A stretch of DNA of 64,000 nt from positions 3,100,001-3,164,000 of the forward strand of contig OZ253559.1 of assembly GCA_965262785.1 (NCBI GenBank), given 5' to 3'. The notes beneath the pieces were generated by a model. That model was given only the letters and a program-made list of their open reading frames with translations, was not told the origin of the DNA and made no database searches. Made by a program: the position numbers and the translations under genes. Below, piece by piece: positions 53,655-62,607 of this stretch (position 1 is its first letter; the number at the start of each line of letters is the position of its first letter). The DNA is from G965218495 sp965262785. Its GTDB lineage: Bacteria > Bacteroidota > Rhodothermia > Rhodothermales > Bin80.

Positions 53655-54316
53655 GGGGCAGAAGGCACGTACCGACTACTCCACGCTACCGGGTCCTGCT
53701 GAAAACTACGAAGTGCGCTCAGCTCTTCTGCGCTTAAGAGCGATTCGGCCTGGGCTACGTGCAAGAGCACACCAAGATCGCAAATGGCTACCAGCGGCAC
53801 CCCCTTCTCTGCAAATTTTTCTCTCACGCCTGGGCGGTCATAAGTGAAAATGCACATGACCGATTCCGGTACGCGGCCTGTGGCCTCCTGCACTGCGGTC
53901 ACCGCGTGCAGAGACGAGTTGCCGGTGGTTACAAGATCTTCAAGCACTATCGTCCGCTGTCCTGATTCCAGCCGCCCTTCTATCTGCCTGTTGCGTCCGT
54001 ACCCCTTGGCCTTCGGACGCACGTATGCCAAGGGCAGATTCAGGCGCTGTGCCAGCCAGGCTGCGTGTGCAATGCCAGCCGTCGCTACACCAGCTACAGC
54101 ATCTGGCATCGTTTCCAGCAGCCTCACTTGTTGCTCAAAAGCGTCCGCAATCATCTCTCGTACGGGCGGGTACCCAAGCGTGAGACGGTTGTCACAGTAC
54201 ATTGGGCTTCTCATGCCTGAAGCAAACACAAACGGCTCGCTGGCGGCAAAGCTGACCGCCTTGATGCGGAGCAACTCCAGTGCAATCTGGTGGCTCAGCT
54301 CAGCGCCTCCTTTCAT
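53651..54316 (-). CDS. pyrE: Orotate phosphoribosyltransferase
   Basis: PyrE joins orotate and PRPP to form OMP, the substrate of PyrF at 1544-2362. The 221-residue protein has FVFASGMRSPMYCDNRLTLGYP at the N terminus, the flexible loop AYVRPKAKGYGRNRQIEG, and the PRPP motif TIVLEDLVTTGNSSL (EDLVTTG in place of the more common D-D-x-x-T-T-G). Both ends overlap the neighbouring genes by four bases, which indicates translational coupling with pgsA and cinA. The C terminus is slightly longer than usual. Confidence 0.95.
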   Translation of the reverse strand: MKGGAELSHQIALELLRIKAVSFAASEPFVFASGMRSPMYCDNRLTLGYPPVREMIADAFEQQVRLLETMPDAVAGVATAGIAHAAWLAQRLNLPLAYVRPKAKGYGRNRQIEGRLESGQRTIVLEDLVTTGNSSLHAVTAVQEATGRVPESVMCIFTYDRPGVREKFAEKGVPLVAICDLGVLLHVAQAESLLSAEELSALRSFQQDPVAWSSRYVPSAP

Positions 54317-54897
54317 GAGCCTGGTGGGGCTATCAACTCCGACCTAAACACGTACCACAGGCCTGTTACTACTGTAACCACGACTACGGCCACCAGCGCC
54401 GCAAAAAGTGCAGAGCTGGCTAGACCTCCATCTGCAGCTTCGCCGAGCACGCCGGCCATATGGCTTCCGGTCAAAAGGACCAGTAGTGTAATCAGAAATG
54501 CCAACTGCATCATCGTCTTCAGCTTTGCCATCGGGACGGTCCTAATGGACTGCCCCCGGGCTTCTGCACGTGTTCGCAGCAGCGTCACGGTAATGTCGCG
54601 GGCCGCGATAACTGCCACGGCCCACCAAGGGACAAGTTCTGGGCGCAAGAATGCAAGGGCAAGAAACGTTCCGAGAACCAGTACCTTGTCCGCCACGGGG
54701 TCCAGGAACCGACCCAAGCGCGAGTCCGCCTTCAGCATTCGAGCCAGCCGCCCATCCAGGTAGTCCGACAACGCCGCGACTACGAAGAGCGCTAAAGCCG
54801 CTCCCTGGCCAAGCAGCGTGTCCTGGAACAAACACACGATCACCGCCGGCGTTGCCAGCATTCGTGCAACGGTCAGCGCATTGGGAATGCGTTTCAC
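54313..54897 (-). CDS. pgsA: CDP-diacylglycerol-glycerol-3-phosphate 3-phosphatidyltransferase
   Basis: PgsA makes phosphatidylglycerol phosphate at the inner membrane. The CDP-alcohol phosphotransferase motif D-G-x2-A-R-x8-G-x3-D-x3-D is present as SDYLDGRLARMLKADSRLG followed by RFLDPVADK. At 194 residues with about five to six hydrophobic helices, it matches family length. The N terminus RIPNALTVARMLATPAVIV is typical. It is the first gene of the overlapping pgsA-pyrE-cinA unit. Phosphatidylserine synthase is a less likely alternative because of the N-terminal pattern. Confidence 0.93.
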   Translation of the reverse strand: MKRIPNALTVARMLATPAVIVCLFQDTLLGQGAALALFVVAALSDYLDGRLARMLKADSRLGRFLDPVADKVLVLGTFLALAFLRPELVPWWAVAVIAARDITVTLLRTRAEARGQSIRTVPMAKLKTMMQLAFLITLLVLLTGSHMAGVLGEAADGGLASSALFAALVAVVVVTVVTGLWYVFRSELIAPPGS

Positions 54898-55620
54898 GGC
54901 AACGGCGCAGCAGACATATCGACAGCGAATATAGGCAACTCTGATCTAAGCGGTCCTTGTGTAAGAATTGAGGCGGTTTGGCTGGCCAACAGCAATCTTA
55001 CCGCACGATTGGGTCTAAAGTGCCAGGGCCGGCACGCAATATGTCAATGGTGACTCACTTTGTCATTTTGTAGTCGGGATTGCATATGGAGATGCGGCGT
55101 AATAACAGGGACTCGCTTCCGTTACGCGTGCTGCGGTGAGGCCGCGGTGCCGTGGGTTTTTTGCCTCGCTGGGACCTGCCTGATTTGCTGATGCGAGGTT
55201 TACTGGCTGATAGAGTGGCTATCGCATGGATTCTCTCTCCGCGCGGCAAAGCCTATGGCCTAAGCCTCGATCGCGCCCTTTGGGCCGCACCGAGGTTCCG
55301 TGATGTTGCATGTCAGGAGCACGAAGCCGGCCGAACCCCTTCTGGCACACTTCGCGGAATTGAGTCGGGTAGCACACCCGCGCATTGTGCCTTGACATGC
55401 GCGGATTCTGTTGCTGCGTAGAGTTCTGGTTAGATCCTGAAGTCGATTCGGGCAATCGTTGCCTTTCGCCACTGGAATGGCAGGCCAGTCTGCCATATTG
55501 ACATACACATTGTTGCGGCAAGGTTGTTGCGACAGCAGCTGATGTGCGGCGTTGGCATACCGAACCCGTGTGCCCGCAATGCATTAGGAAACAAATTCTG
55601 ACTACAACCAGATACATACA
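54898..55620. other. Noncoding stretch between pgsA and dnaK
   Basis: About 720 bases between divergent genes, so it holds both promoters. No CIRCE element (the TTAGCACTC/GAGTGCTAA dyad) is seen before dnaK, so HrcA control is not supported. A TTGACA sequence at 55497-55502 could be part of a dnaK promoter, but it is about 120 bases before the start and no convincing partner is seen. No gene or RNA is recognised. Confidence 0.5.
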
Positions 55621-57504
55621 ATGAGCAAAATCATAGGAATCGACTTGGGGACCACAAACTCGGTCGTCGCCCTCATGGAGGGCGGCGAGCCCAAGGTCAT
55701 CGAAAACTCCGAAGGCTCGAGGACCACGCCGTCCATCGTAGCCTTCAAACAAGACGACGAGCGCTTGGCCGGTGGCCCCGCCAAACGTCAGGCTGTCACC
55801 AACCCGCAGAACACAGTCTCGTCAATCAAGCGCTTCATGGGCCGAAAATTCGAAGAGGTGTCCAGCGAAATCAAGACGGTGCCCTATCTGGTAGAAAGCA
55901 GCCAGGGCGGCTTGGCACGTGTTCGCATCAAGGATCGCCAGTATACGCCGCAGGAAATCTCGGCAATGATTCTGCAGAAGCTGAAAGTCGCAGCCGAGGA
56001 GTATTTGGGTGAGAAGGTAACCGAGGCCGTCATCACCGTTCCCGCCTATTTTAACGACTCGCAGCGCAAGGCGACCAAGGAGGCGGGCAAAATTGCCGGG
56101 CTGGAGGTTAGGCGCATCATCAACGAGCCCACAGCTGCTGCCCTGGCCTTCGGACTGGGCAAGCAGAATGACGACCAGACTATTGCGGTTTATGATCTCG
56201 GGGGCGGGACGTACGACATCTCCATCCTGGAGCTTGGCGGAGGCGTATTCGAAGTTAAGTCCACCAATGGCGATACGCACTTGGGCGGCGATGACTTAGA
56301 TCAGGTGCTGATCGACTATATCGCGGAAACTTTTCAAAGCGAGCAAGGCGTGGACATCCGTAAGGACCCCATGGCGCTCCAGCGGCTGAAGGAGGCGGCG
56401 GAAAAGGCCAAAATTGAGCTTTCCAGCGCCATGCAGACCTCTATCAACCTGCCGTTTATCACGCTCACGCAGGAAGGCCCCAAGCATCTCACGATGAACC
56501 TTACCAGGGCGCGGTTTGAGCAGCTTGTGGGTGACCTTGTCAGGCGCACGATCAGACCAATGCAACAGGCGCTGAAGGACGCGAAGCTCACCGCCGCGCA
56601 GATTGATGAGGTTATCCTCGTGGGAGGCTCAACCCGCGTACCACTGGTCCAGAAGACCGTCGAGGAGTTTTTTGGAAAAGTACCCAACAGGTCGGTTAAC
56701 CCCGACGAGGTAGTTGCACTGGGCGCCGCAGTGCAGGGCGGTGTACTTGCACAGGATATCACGGATGTATTGCTGCTGGATGTCACGCCACTCAACCTGG
56801 GCATTGAGACCCTGGGCGGCGTCACGACCGTACTAATTGAGGCCAACACGACAATCCCGGCGAAGAAGCAGGAGATCTTTTCGACTGCAGCGGACAATCA
56901 AACCTCTGTGGAGATTCATGTGCTTCAGGGAAATCGCCAGATGTCCATGCACAACCGGACGATTGGACGCTTCCACCTGCAAGGAATCCAGCCCGCACCG
57001 CGGGGTCTACCCCAGATTGAAGTGTCGTTTGATATTGATGCGGATGGTATCCTGAGTGTGGGGGCCACGGACAAGGCGACCGGCAAAAAGCAGTCCATCC
57101 GTATAGAGGCTGATAGCGGGCTTTCCGAAGCAGAGATTGAGCGGATGCGGCGACAGGCCAAAGAGCACGCAGCCGAAGATCAGAAGCTGCGCGACCAGGT
57201 AGACACGATGAATCGGGCGGACTCGCTGGTATATACCGCCGAACAGTTACTGAGCGAGAGTGGTGCCCAGCTTTCGAGCGACAACAAATCTTCGCTCGAG
57301 AGTGCGCTGGAGAACCTGAAATCGGCGCATTCGGAAAAGAACTTCGAACAGCTGGGGGAGGCAATAGAGGCCACGGAAAAAGCTATGCAAGCTGCGCAGC
57401 TCGAAGTGATGAACCAGGCACAGCAGGCCTCGGATGGCCAGGACGAAGGCCCATTCCAAGACAATGGTCAGGAAGTCAGTGACGTCGATTACGAAGATGT
57501 CTAG
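55621..57504 (+). CDS. dnaK: Chaperone protein DnaK (Hsp70)
   Basis: DnaK binds exposed hydrophobic segments of proteins and refolds them with DnaJ and GrpE. The 627-residue sequence has the ATPase opening KIIGIDLGTTNSVVA, NEPTAAALAFGLG, IAVYDLGGGTYDIS, the VILVGGSTRVPLVQ block, the interdomain linker with DVLLLDVTPLNLGIE, and a substrate-binding domain with a Gln/Asp-rich lid tail ending DVDYEDV. The Gly-Thr pair of the phosphate loop and Lys70-like residue are intact. grpE and dnaJ are not adjacent, so the chaperone genes are split. It is followed by two hairpins that may end transcription. Confidence 0.97.
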   Translation: MSKIIGIDLGTTNSVVALMEGGEPKVIENSEGSRTTPSIVAFKQDDERLAGGPAKRQAVTNPQNTVSSIKRFMGRKFEEVSSEIKTVPYLVESSQGGLARVRIKDRQYTPQEISAMILQKLKVAAEEYLGEKVTEAVITVPAYFNDSQRKATKEAGKIAGLEVRRIINEPTAAALAFGLGKQNDDQTIAVYDLGGGTYDISILELGGGVFEVKSTNGDTHLGGDDLDQVLIDYIAETFQSEQGVDIRKDPMALQRLKEAAEKAKIELSSAMQTSINLPFITLTQEGPKHLTMNLTRARFEQLVGDLVRRTIRPMQQALKDAKLTAAQIDEVILVGGSTRVPLVQKTVEEFFGKVPNRSVNPDEVVALGAAVQGGVLAQDITDVLLLDVTPLNLGIETLGGVTTVLIEANTTIPAKKQEIFSTAADNQTSVEIHVLQGNRQMSMHNRTIGRFHLQGIQPAPRGLPQIEVSFDIDADGILSVGATDKATGKKQSIRIEADSGLSEAEIERMRRQAKEHAAEDQKLRDQVDTMNRADSLVYTAEQLLSESGAQLSSDNKSSLESALENLKSAHSEKNFEQLGEAIEATEKAMQAAQLEVMNQAQQASDGQDEGPFQDNGQEVSDVDYEDV

Positions 57505-57521
57505 GGTGACTTAAGGTCATC

Positions 57522-57556
57522 CGTGCAGGGGGCCTGCACGTTAAGCAGGCTCCTGC
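57522..57556 (+). terminator. Tandem hairpins after dnaK, possible terminator
   Basis: CGTGCAGG (57522-57529) pairs exactly with CCTGCACG (57533-57540), and GCAGG (57545-57549) with CCTGC (57552-57556). They begin 17 bases after the stop. Only a weak TTTT run follows at about 57563, so termination strength is uncertain. Confidence 0.5.
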
Positions 57557-58508
57557 ATTGACTTTTGGCAGCATGTGCGGGCAGCTATCTTGCGCACGGC
57601 GCTCTCTCTGTCGCAGCTTGCCAGTGTTACCTTCTGGATGCCACACCGGAGGCTCCTTGCAGTACGGCGCTGAACACGCTCCAGTCCCCGGCCGTTTCCG
57701 CAATACCACAAGGGCCCGCGGCCTGTATGCACTCCTGCCCGCCCCAGGTGGGGCGCGTCGGCCAACTTGGTGCCCCAGGTCCGGGCGCGCGAAGCATCTT
57801 GTAGATTGCAGGCGTGCGGGCCAAGTCATGATTACTTTGTATGGCTTGCAAGCGCGCTTGCCGAGTTCCAGAACGCCAAAAAACAGAAGGCAGACCCGGT
57901 CCACATCCCCCTGCATTGATACCGTGCCGTACCGTAGCCTTGCGACCTTAGTGCCGGACGGATGTTGCCGCATAAACGCCTGGAGTTGTGAGGGACGGCT
58001 ACAAGGCCGCTGGACTCAGGGTTAACGGTAGAACACGTGCGATTTGCCCTGCACAACAGCCGTTAGTAGCCATGCGAATTCGGGCAGCCGATCTTGGCTC
58101 AATGGGGCAAAGAATTGGTAACGACCGGGAGTTTGCACGAAAGGATAGCCGAACAGTTCACAATCCGGGTGGTGAGGGTGGATGAACCGATATGTTGAAA
58201 TTTGCGCACCAACAGCACCCTTGAGAACGCAAACAGAATCACCGCTCCGTATCTTGAGCAAGCCGAATGCTGAAAGGATTCGCTGCACCGACAAGGCTGA
58301 GTAGCTATGGAATTCCAAGGGGCCAAATCCAAGCTAGGGCGCGTTACCTGCGCAGCGGCCCACCCCGCGCTGTGGGCTGCACTAGTGGCCACGATTCACA
58401 GCGAACGCAAGAATTGACAAACCCCGAACGCCTCCCACCAGTTCAAGCTCAAGCCTCAACCAAGAGCGGATAGCATTCCAGAGGGCAGTCAAATGGTCAT
58501 GCTGAATC

Positions 58509-58527
58509 GGATTGGACAAACCAATTC
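58509..58527. promoter_or_regulatory. Inverted repeat just before the ATPase start
   Basis: GGATTGG (58509-58515) can pair with CCAATTC (58521-58527), with one G-T pair, around ACAAA. It ends 8 bases before the ATG at 58536, where a ribosome binding site would lie; none of SD type is seen. It may be an operator or a translation-limiting hairpin for this module. Confidence 0.35.
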
Positions 58528-58535
58528 ACTAGAAT

Positions 58536-59642
58536 ATGCAGAGTAGGCTGGACTACATCACCGTTAGCGGATTCAAGAGCATCAAGTTGATCAAGAAGCT
58601 GCGGATTGGGCCGTTGACGGTACTCATTGGACCGAACGGGTCCGGCAAAACAAATTTCCTCGGCGTATTCTCATTCTTGAACGCCATCCGGGAAGGCCGC
58701 CTACAGGAGTACGTCGCAAAGGCCGGAGGTGCAGACAGAGTGCTACACTTCGGATCTCGAGTTACCGAGAGAATACATATTCACATCTCATTCGAAGCGG
58801 AGGCTAACGCGTTCAAGGTTGATCTAGAGCCGAATGGTTCCGACCAACTGGTCCCCTTGTCTGAATTCGCCTCCTTCTGGGATAAGAAATACTCCAGTCC
58901 GTATCTCGAGTGCCTCGAAGCCTCAGGACTGGAAGCCGGTATCAGCAGACAGAATCTCAGGGGAATTGCCAGCTATGTGCAGCGGCACCTCGCCGGCTGG
59001 CGCGTCTACCACTTCCACGACACCAGCGACGTTTCTCCCATGAAGAAGACGGCCGACGTGGATGATAACCGCCATCTCCGCAGCGACGGCTCCAACCTGG
59101 CCCCCTTTCTCCACCTGCTCCGCGAGAAGCATGAGGATTCCTATCGTATGATCGTGGCGACGGTTCGGCAGATGGCGCCATTTTTCCGTGGCTTCTCGCT
59201 TGAGCCCCGGCTTCTGAACCCGAACAAGATCATCCTGGAATGGAAGCATGAAGGAACCGACAGGTTTTTCGACGCGTCCTCGTTGTCGGATGGAACGCTG
59301 CGCTTCATTGCGCTGGCAACACTCTTTCTCCAGCCGATCGAGTTCAGGCCATCGGTAATCGTTGTCGACGAGCCCGAGCTGGGCCTTCACCCCTACGCAA
59401 TCACTCTGCTGGCGTCGCTGATGAAGCACGCCTCTACCGAAACCCAAGTGATAGTCTCCACCCAGTCGTCACTACTTCTGGATCATTTCGATCCGGAAGA
59501 AGTGTTGGTGGCTGACCGGGTCGGAGGAGCTACACAGTACACTCAACTGGAATCATCTGGGCTAGAGTCTTGGCTGGAGGAATATAGCCTGGGCCAACTC
59601 TGGGAGAAGAATTTCCTGGGCGGACGCCCCGCACCAGAATAA
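58536..59642 (+). CDS. AAA-type (RecF/OLD-like) ATPase of a two-gene module
   Basis: A 368-residue ABC/SMC-like ATPase. The opening LDYITVSGFKSI and Walker A IGPNGSGKTNFL (GPNGSGKT, residues 32-39) match the RecF/OLD group of predicted ATPases (AAA15/AAA21). Also visible are the signature-like SLSDGTLRFIALATLFLQP, Walker B VIVVDEPELGLHPYA, and the switch region VIVSTQSSLLLDHF. There is no Toprim domain, in contrast to OLD nucleases; the neighbouring gene supplies a Toprim-like DUF4276 protein instead. The start ATG at 58536 lacks an SD sequence. The gene lies isolated between two noncoding stretches. Confidence 0.88.
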   Translation: MQSRLDYITVSGFKSIKLIKKLRIGPLTVLIGPNGSGKTNFLGVFSFLNAIREGRLQEYVAKAGGADRVLHFGSRVTERIHIHISFEAEANAFKVDLEPNGSDQLVPLSEFASFWDKKYSSPYLECLEASGLEAGISRQNLRGIASYVQRHLAGWRVYHFHDTSDVSPMKKTADVDDNRHLRSDGSNLAPFLHLLREKHEDSYRMIVATVRQMAPFFRGFSLEPRLLNPNKIILEWKHEGTDRFFDASSLSDGTLRFIALATLFLQPIEFRPSVIVVDEPELGLHPYAITLLASLMKHASTETQVIVSTQSSLLLDHFDPEEVLVADRVGGATQYTQLESSGLESWLEEYSLGQLWEKNFLGGRPAPE

Positions 59643-59645
59643 CAG

Positions 59646-60329
59646 ATGCCGCGACTGCTGGTCCACGTTGAAGGCCAGACGGAGGAAGACTTCGTCAATA
59701 AGGTGCTGGCACCGCATCTACGCGACAACGGCTATACGACTGTAAGCGCACGCTTGCTCGGGAATGCTCGTCAACGAAGCCACCGCGGCGGTATTCGGCC
59801 GTGGGACACGGTGCGCCGAGACATCCTAGGGCACCTTAAGGGCGATAGGGCCGCACTTGCCACGACGATGGTGGATTACTACGGACTTCACAAGACTTGG
59901 CCCGGCCGCACGGAGGCAAGTGGCCTGGCGACCATATTCGAGCGCGCCGCAACAGTGCAGCAAGCTATCCTGAAGGATATATCGAAAAGCATCGAAGGCC
60001 GTGGCCGCTTTGTTCCCTACGTAGTAATGCACGAATTCGAAGGACTTCTGTTTAGCGACCCGGACCGATTTGCGGAGAGCCTCGGCAGGCCCGTACTCGC
60101 CGCCGACTTTCGAGTTATCCGCGAGGACTTCCCAACTCCCGAAGACATCAACGACTCGTCGAACACTGCCCCGTCCAAACGGATCACTGGACTCTACGCG
60201 ACATATCAGAAGCCGCTGATGGGCATCCAAGCCATGGAATTGATCGGGCTTGGCAAAGTGCGCGCGGCATGCCCACTCTTCAACCAGTGGATTGAAAACT
60301 TGGAGCAACGTAGTCGGCCTTACGGCTGA
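59646..60329 (+). CDS. DUF4276 family protein (Toprim-like), partner of the ATPase
   Basis: A 227-residue protein starting 3 bases after the ATPase stop. The start LLVHVEGQTEEDFVNKVLAPHL carries the conserved Glu9 of the Toprim-like fold; TTMVDYYGLHK has a conserved Asp77, and VVMHEFEGLLFSD (His129-Glu-Phe-Glu132) is the DUF4276 hallmark. These acidic positions suggest metal-dependent nuclease activity, but no member's chemistry is known to me. Together with the ATPase it forms a split version of the OLD-type ATPase plus Toprim pairing. Length is normal, and the frame is intact. Confidence 0.86.
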   Translation: MPRLLVHVEGQTEEDFVNKVLAPHLRDNGYTTVSARLLGNARQRSHRGGIRPWDTVRRDILGHLKGDRAALATTMVDYYGLHKTWPGRTEASGLATIFERAATVQQAILKDISKSIEGRGRFVPYVVMHEFEGLLFSDPDRFAESLGRPVLAADFRVIREDFPTPEDINDSSNTAPSKRITGLYATYQKPLMGIQAMELIGLGKVRAACPLFNQWIENLEQRSRPYG

Positions 60330-60964
60330 TCGCCGTAACGATTCCGAGGCGGGGCTGCTCGAATCCTCGCCTGCGGAGAGACGCTTCGCCAACGTGCCGC
60401 TGGCCGACGAGCAATTTGAAGGGTCGCCAACGCCGGTGTCACCTGCACTAGCTTTGCTGAACGCGTCCACGAAAACACTCCCCAGGGCAACGATGTTAGG
60501 AGTTAGCACAGGCCAGAGAATACTCCTGACGATCGCTTAGCCTGCGCCGTGCAGCTTGAGTTGATTGTTTCGAATTGATTCGCGATCCACCGATTGCGCC
60601 ACGGGATTGTTGGATCTTGTCCTCGCTAGCACTAACGCAGCCCAAGCGCCAAACTCCAGGCGACTCAGTGTGTGACGCTGGCTGACATCTTCCACAGTGA
60701 TCGGCCAACTGCCGAGCGAGCTCTCGCGCACAAGTATTCCATCACGGAGCGCGCCGCTGAGCCTCCGCGAGGTTGTAGCGATGCTGCAGGGAACCCCATC
60801 CAGTCCGGGCGTATGTGGATGGACAGGAATTCGCCGCCGGGTGCCGGCAGTCTGCCACGGTCATGGCAGCGTGTCCTTAAGACTTCGCGGATTCTTGGCT
60901 CCTGCGTGCGTCGGAAAGGCGGATGCTTCTCCAGCATTCTGCCGAGCCGTGAACGCACACCAGC
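60330..60964. other. Noncoding stretch after the ATPase/DUF4276 pair
   Basis: About 630 bases between convergent genes. A minus-strand stretch around 60537-60731 (VEDVSQRHTLSRLEFGAWAAL) reads like a protein fragment, but I cannot assign it and treat it as unproven. Confidence 0.45.
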
Positions 60965-61744
60965 TTAAATCCGGAATAGCGCTTCCGCATTTGCAGTCGT
61001 CACGCGCATCACTTCCTCCAACGGGATACCCTTAACGGCTGCGAGCTTCTCGGCCACGAGGCATACGTGCGCGGGCTCGTTACGCTTGCCACGGTGTGGA
61101 GCCGGCGCCATAAAGGGTGCGTCGGTTTCAAGGACAATGCGATCCAAGGGCAACGTTCGTGCAATAGCATCCACGCCTGCATTCTTGAACGTTATCACGC
61201 CGCCGATTCCCAGATGAAAGCCTAGATCCATCGCGGCCTCAGCTACCCATGGCGGACCCGTAAAGCAATGAAAGACTCCGCGCATCGCGCCAGTATGCTC
61301 CTGAGAAAGGATCCGCACCAGGTCGCGGTGCGCCTCGTCGCGCTTTGGCTTGTCACGCAGATGCAAAACAATGGGCAGATCCTTCTGCAGTGCAAGTCTT
61401 ACATGTCGGCGAAAGAATTCCTGCTGTCGCGCGTCGAATGACCGGTCCCAGTAGTAGTCCAGTCCGGTTTCGCCTACGGCCACCACACGCGCGTCATCAC
61501 AAAAGGCAACCGCCGTAGCCCAGTCTTCCTCCGTCGCCTCCTTTGTGTCCGTCGGATGAATCGCGGCCATCGCAAAATAGCCTTCGTACGTATCGCACAA
61601 GTCCAACGCCTGGTAGATTGATGGCACATCTATGGCGGGCATCAGCACCTTTGAAACGCCAGCCGCCCTCGCGCGCGCGACGACTTGATCAAGGTCCGGC
61701 TCCAAACGGCGATGATAAACGTGGGCGTGCGTATCGATGATCAT
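60965..61744 (-). CDS. TatD family metal-dependent hydrolase
   Basis: About 259 residues from the ATG at 61744, which gives MIIDTHAHVYHR, the normal TatD start with its metal-binding H-x-H pair; an upstream Met at 61807 would add 21 residues unlike the family. Further metal ligands appear in AVGETGLDYYWDRS (Glu), LPIVLHLRDK (His), GVFHCFTGPP (His) and LETDAPFM (Asp). Family members act as 3'-5' exonucleases or D-aminoacyl-tRNA-type deacylases (YcfH/TatD); the role here is probably DNA repair or RNA quality control. All metal ligands are intact. Confidence 0.93.
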   Translation of the reverse strand: MIIDTHAHVYHRRLEPDLDQVVARARAAGVSKVLMPAIDVPSIYQALDLCDTYEGYFAMAAIHPTDTKEATEEDWATAVAFCDDARVVAVGETGLDYYWDRSFDARQQEFFRRHVRLALQKDLPIVLHLRDKPKRDEAHRDLVRILSQEHTGAMRGVFHCFTGPPWVAEAAMDLGFHLGIGGVITFKNAGVDAIARTLPLDRIVLETDAPFMAPAPHRGKRNEPAHVCLVAEKLAAVKGIPLEEVMRVTTANAEALFRI

Positions 61745-62607
61745 AATGCGCAAGGATTTGGCGGCAAAGTAACGCTGAGTCGAGTGACGATGACTTGAAT
61801 TCAGCACACTTGCCAGGCTTCAGTTACAACCAATCGGGTATCGTGGTTTGGTATGGCGAACTCCTACTACTCACAATCTACACATCTCGTAGGCCGTCGC
61901 TGCATGCCTCGCACGATACGATTAGCTTCTCAGCCTCAACCCGAGGCTCTGCTCCGGGCTGGGGGCCAAGCACTACTCCAGCAGGGGATGTGGATGGAAG
62001 AGTCCCCAATACGCATTGCGATGGATGTGGCCACTCCTTTGACGCAAACAGGACACCCTTACCATTCAACCTGCCGTTGCCACAGACGCAAGACCATGTG
62101 ACCTATCCAGAGGCAAAGTCGCTTCATCGGACAGGCTTTCTTCTGACCTGCACCCTACTATGTTCGACTAGCCGGGCAAACGCCTGCCAGTGGACATCCT
62201 AGGCAGAGCTTCTGAGCACTCCAGGCGAAACAGCGTGCGAAACGCAATGGATGCCAAGCGGTACCAAACCAGTGCCGCCATCCGACTGCCTTCGAAGCCA
62301 ACATGCGCATGTGCTGTGGGGCGGCTGAGCTGGAAAAGGATTTGCGGCAATGCTCTGGCTAAAGCACTTGGCCACTAACATGGCGCATTAACGCAAAGAC
62401 GGATGACTCCTCAAGACATTCCCCCTTCGCTCGGATGCTCACGTGGCGTATGGCATTTTCGGCCGGGCAATAACCGGCGCCGACGATTGCGACTGTCTGG
62501 CGTGCCCGTTGAAGCATTGTCTGAGAGTCAGATGATTTACGAGCCGCGCAGACTGGTCCCTATTCGCATCTGTCGAATATTCAGGCATCAGCACGCTTGA
62601 CCGCTCC
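61745..62607. other. Noncoding stretch between TatD and the second TonB receptor
   Basis: About 860 bases between divergent genes, holding both promoters. No gene-like frame, tRNA or known riboswitch is seen. A short perfect palindrome ACATGCGCATGT lies at 62301-62312 but is too short to interpret. Confidence 0.5.

Larger units (their letters stand above)
57505..58535. other. Noncoding stretch between dnaK and the ATPase/DUF4276 pair
   Basis: About 1.03 kb. The first 55 bases hold two hairpins after dnaK; further on no credible gene, tRNA or known RNA is seen. Immediately before the ATPase start is a small inverted repeat (58509-58527). Confidence 0.5.

Noticed and set aside
54898..55620. 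A CIRCE heat-shock operator before dnaK
   Set aside because: No TTAGCACTC/GAGTGCTAA dyad is seen in the 720 bases upstream.
58536..60329. A PARIS system (AriA/AriB)
   Set aside because: The second gene is of the DUF4276 type, not DUF4435, so it is a different pairing with a similar logic.
62301..62312. The palindrome ACATGCGCATGT in the TatD-receptor spacer
   Set aside because: Twelve bases without any context; such palindromes are expected by chance in a window of this size.
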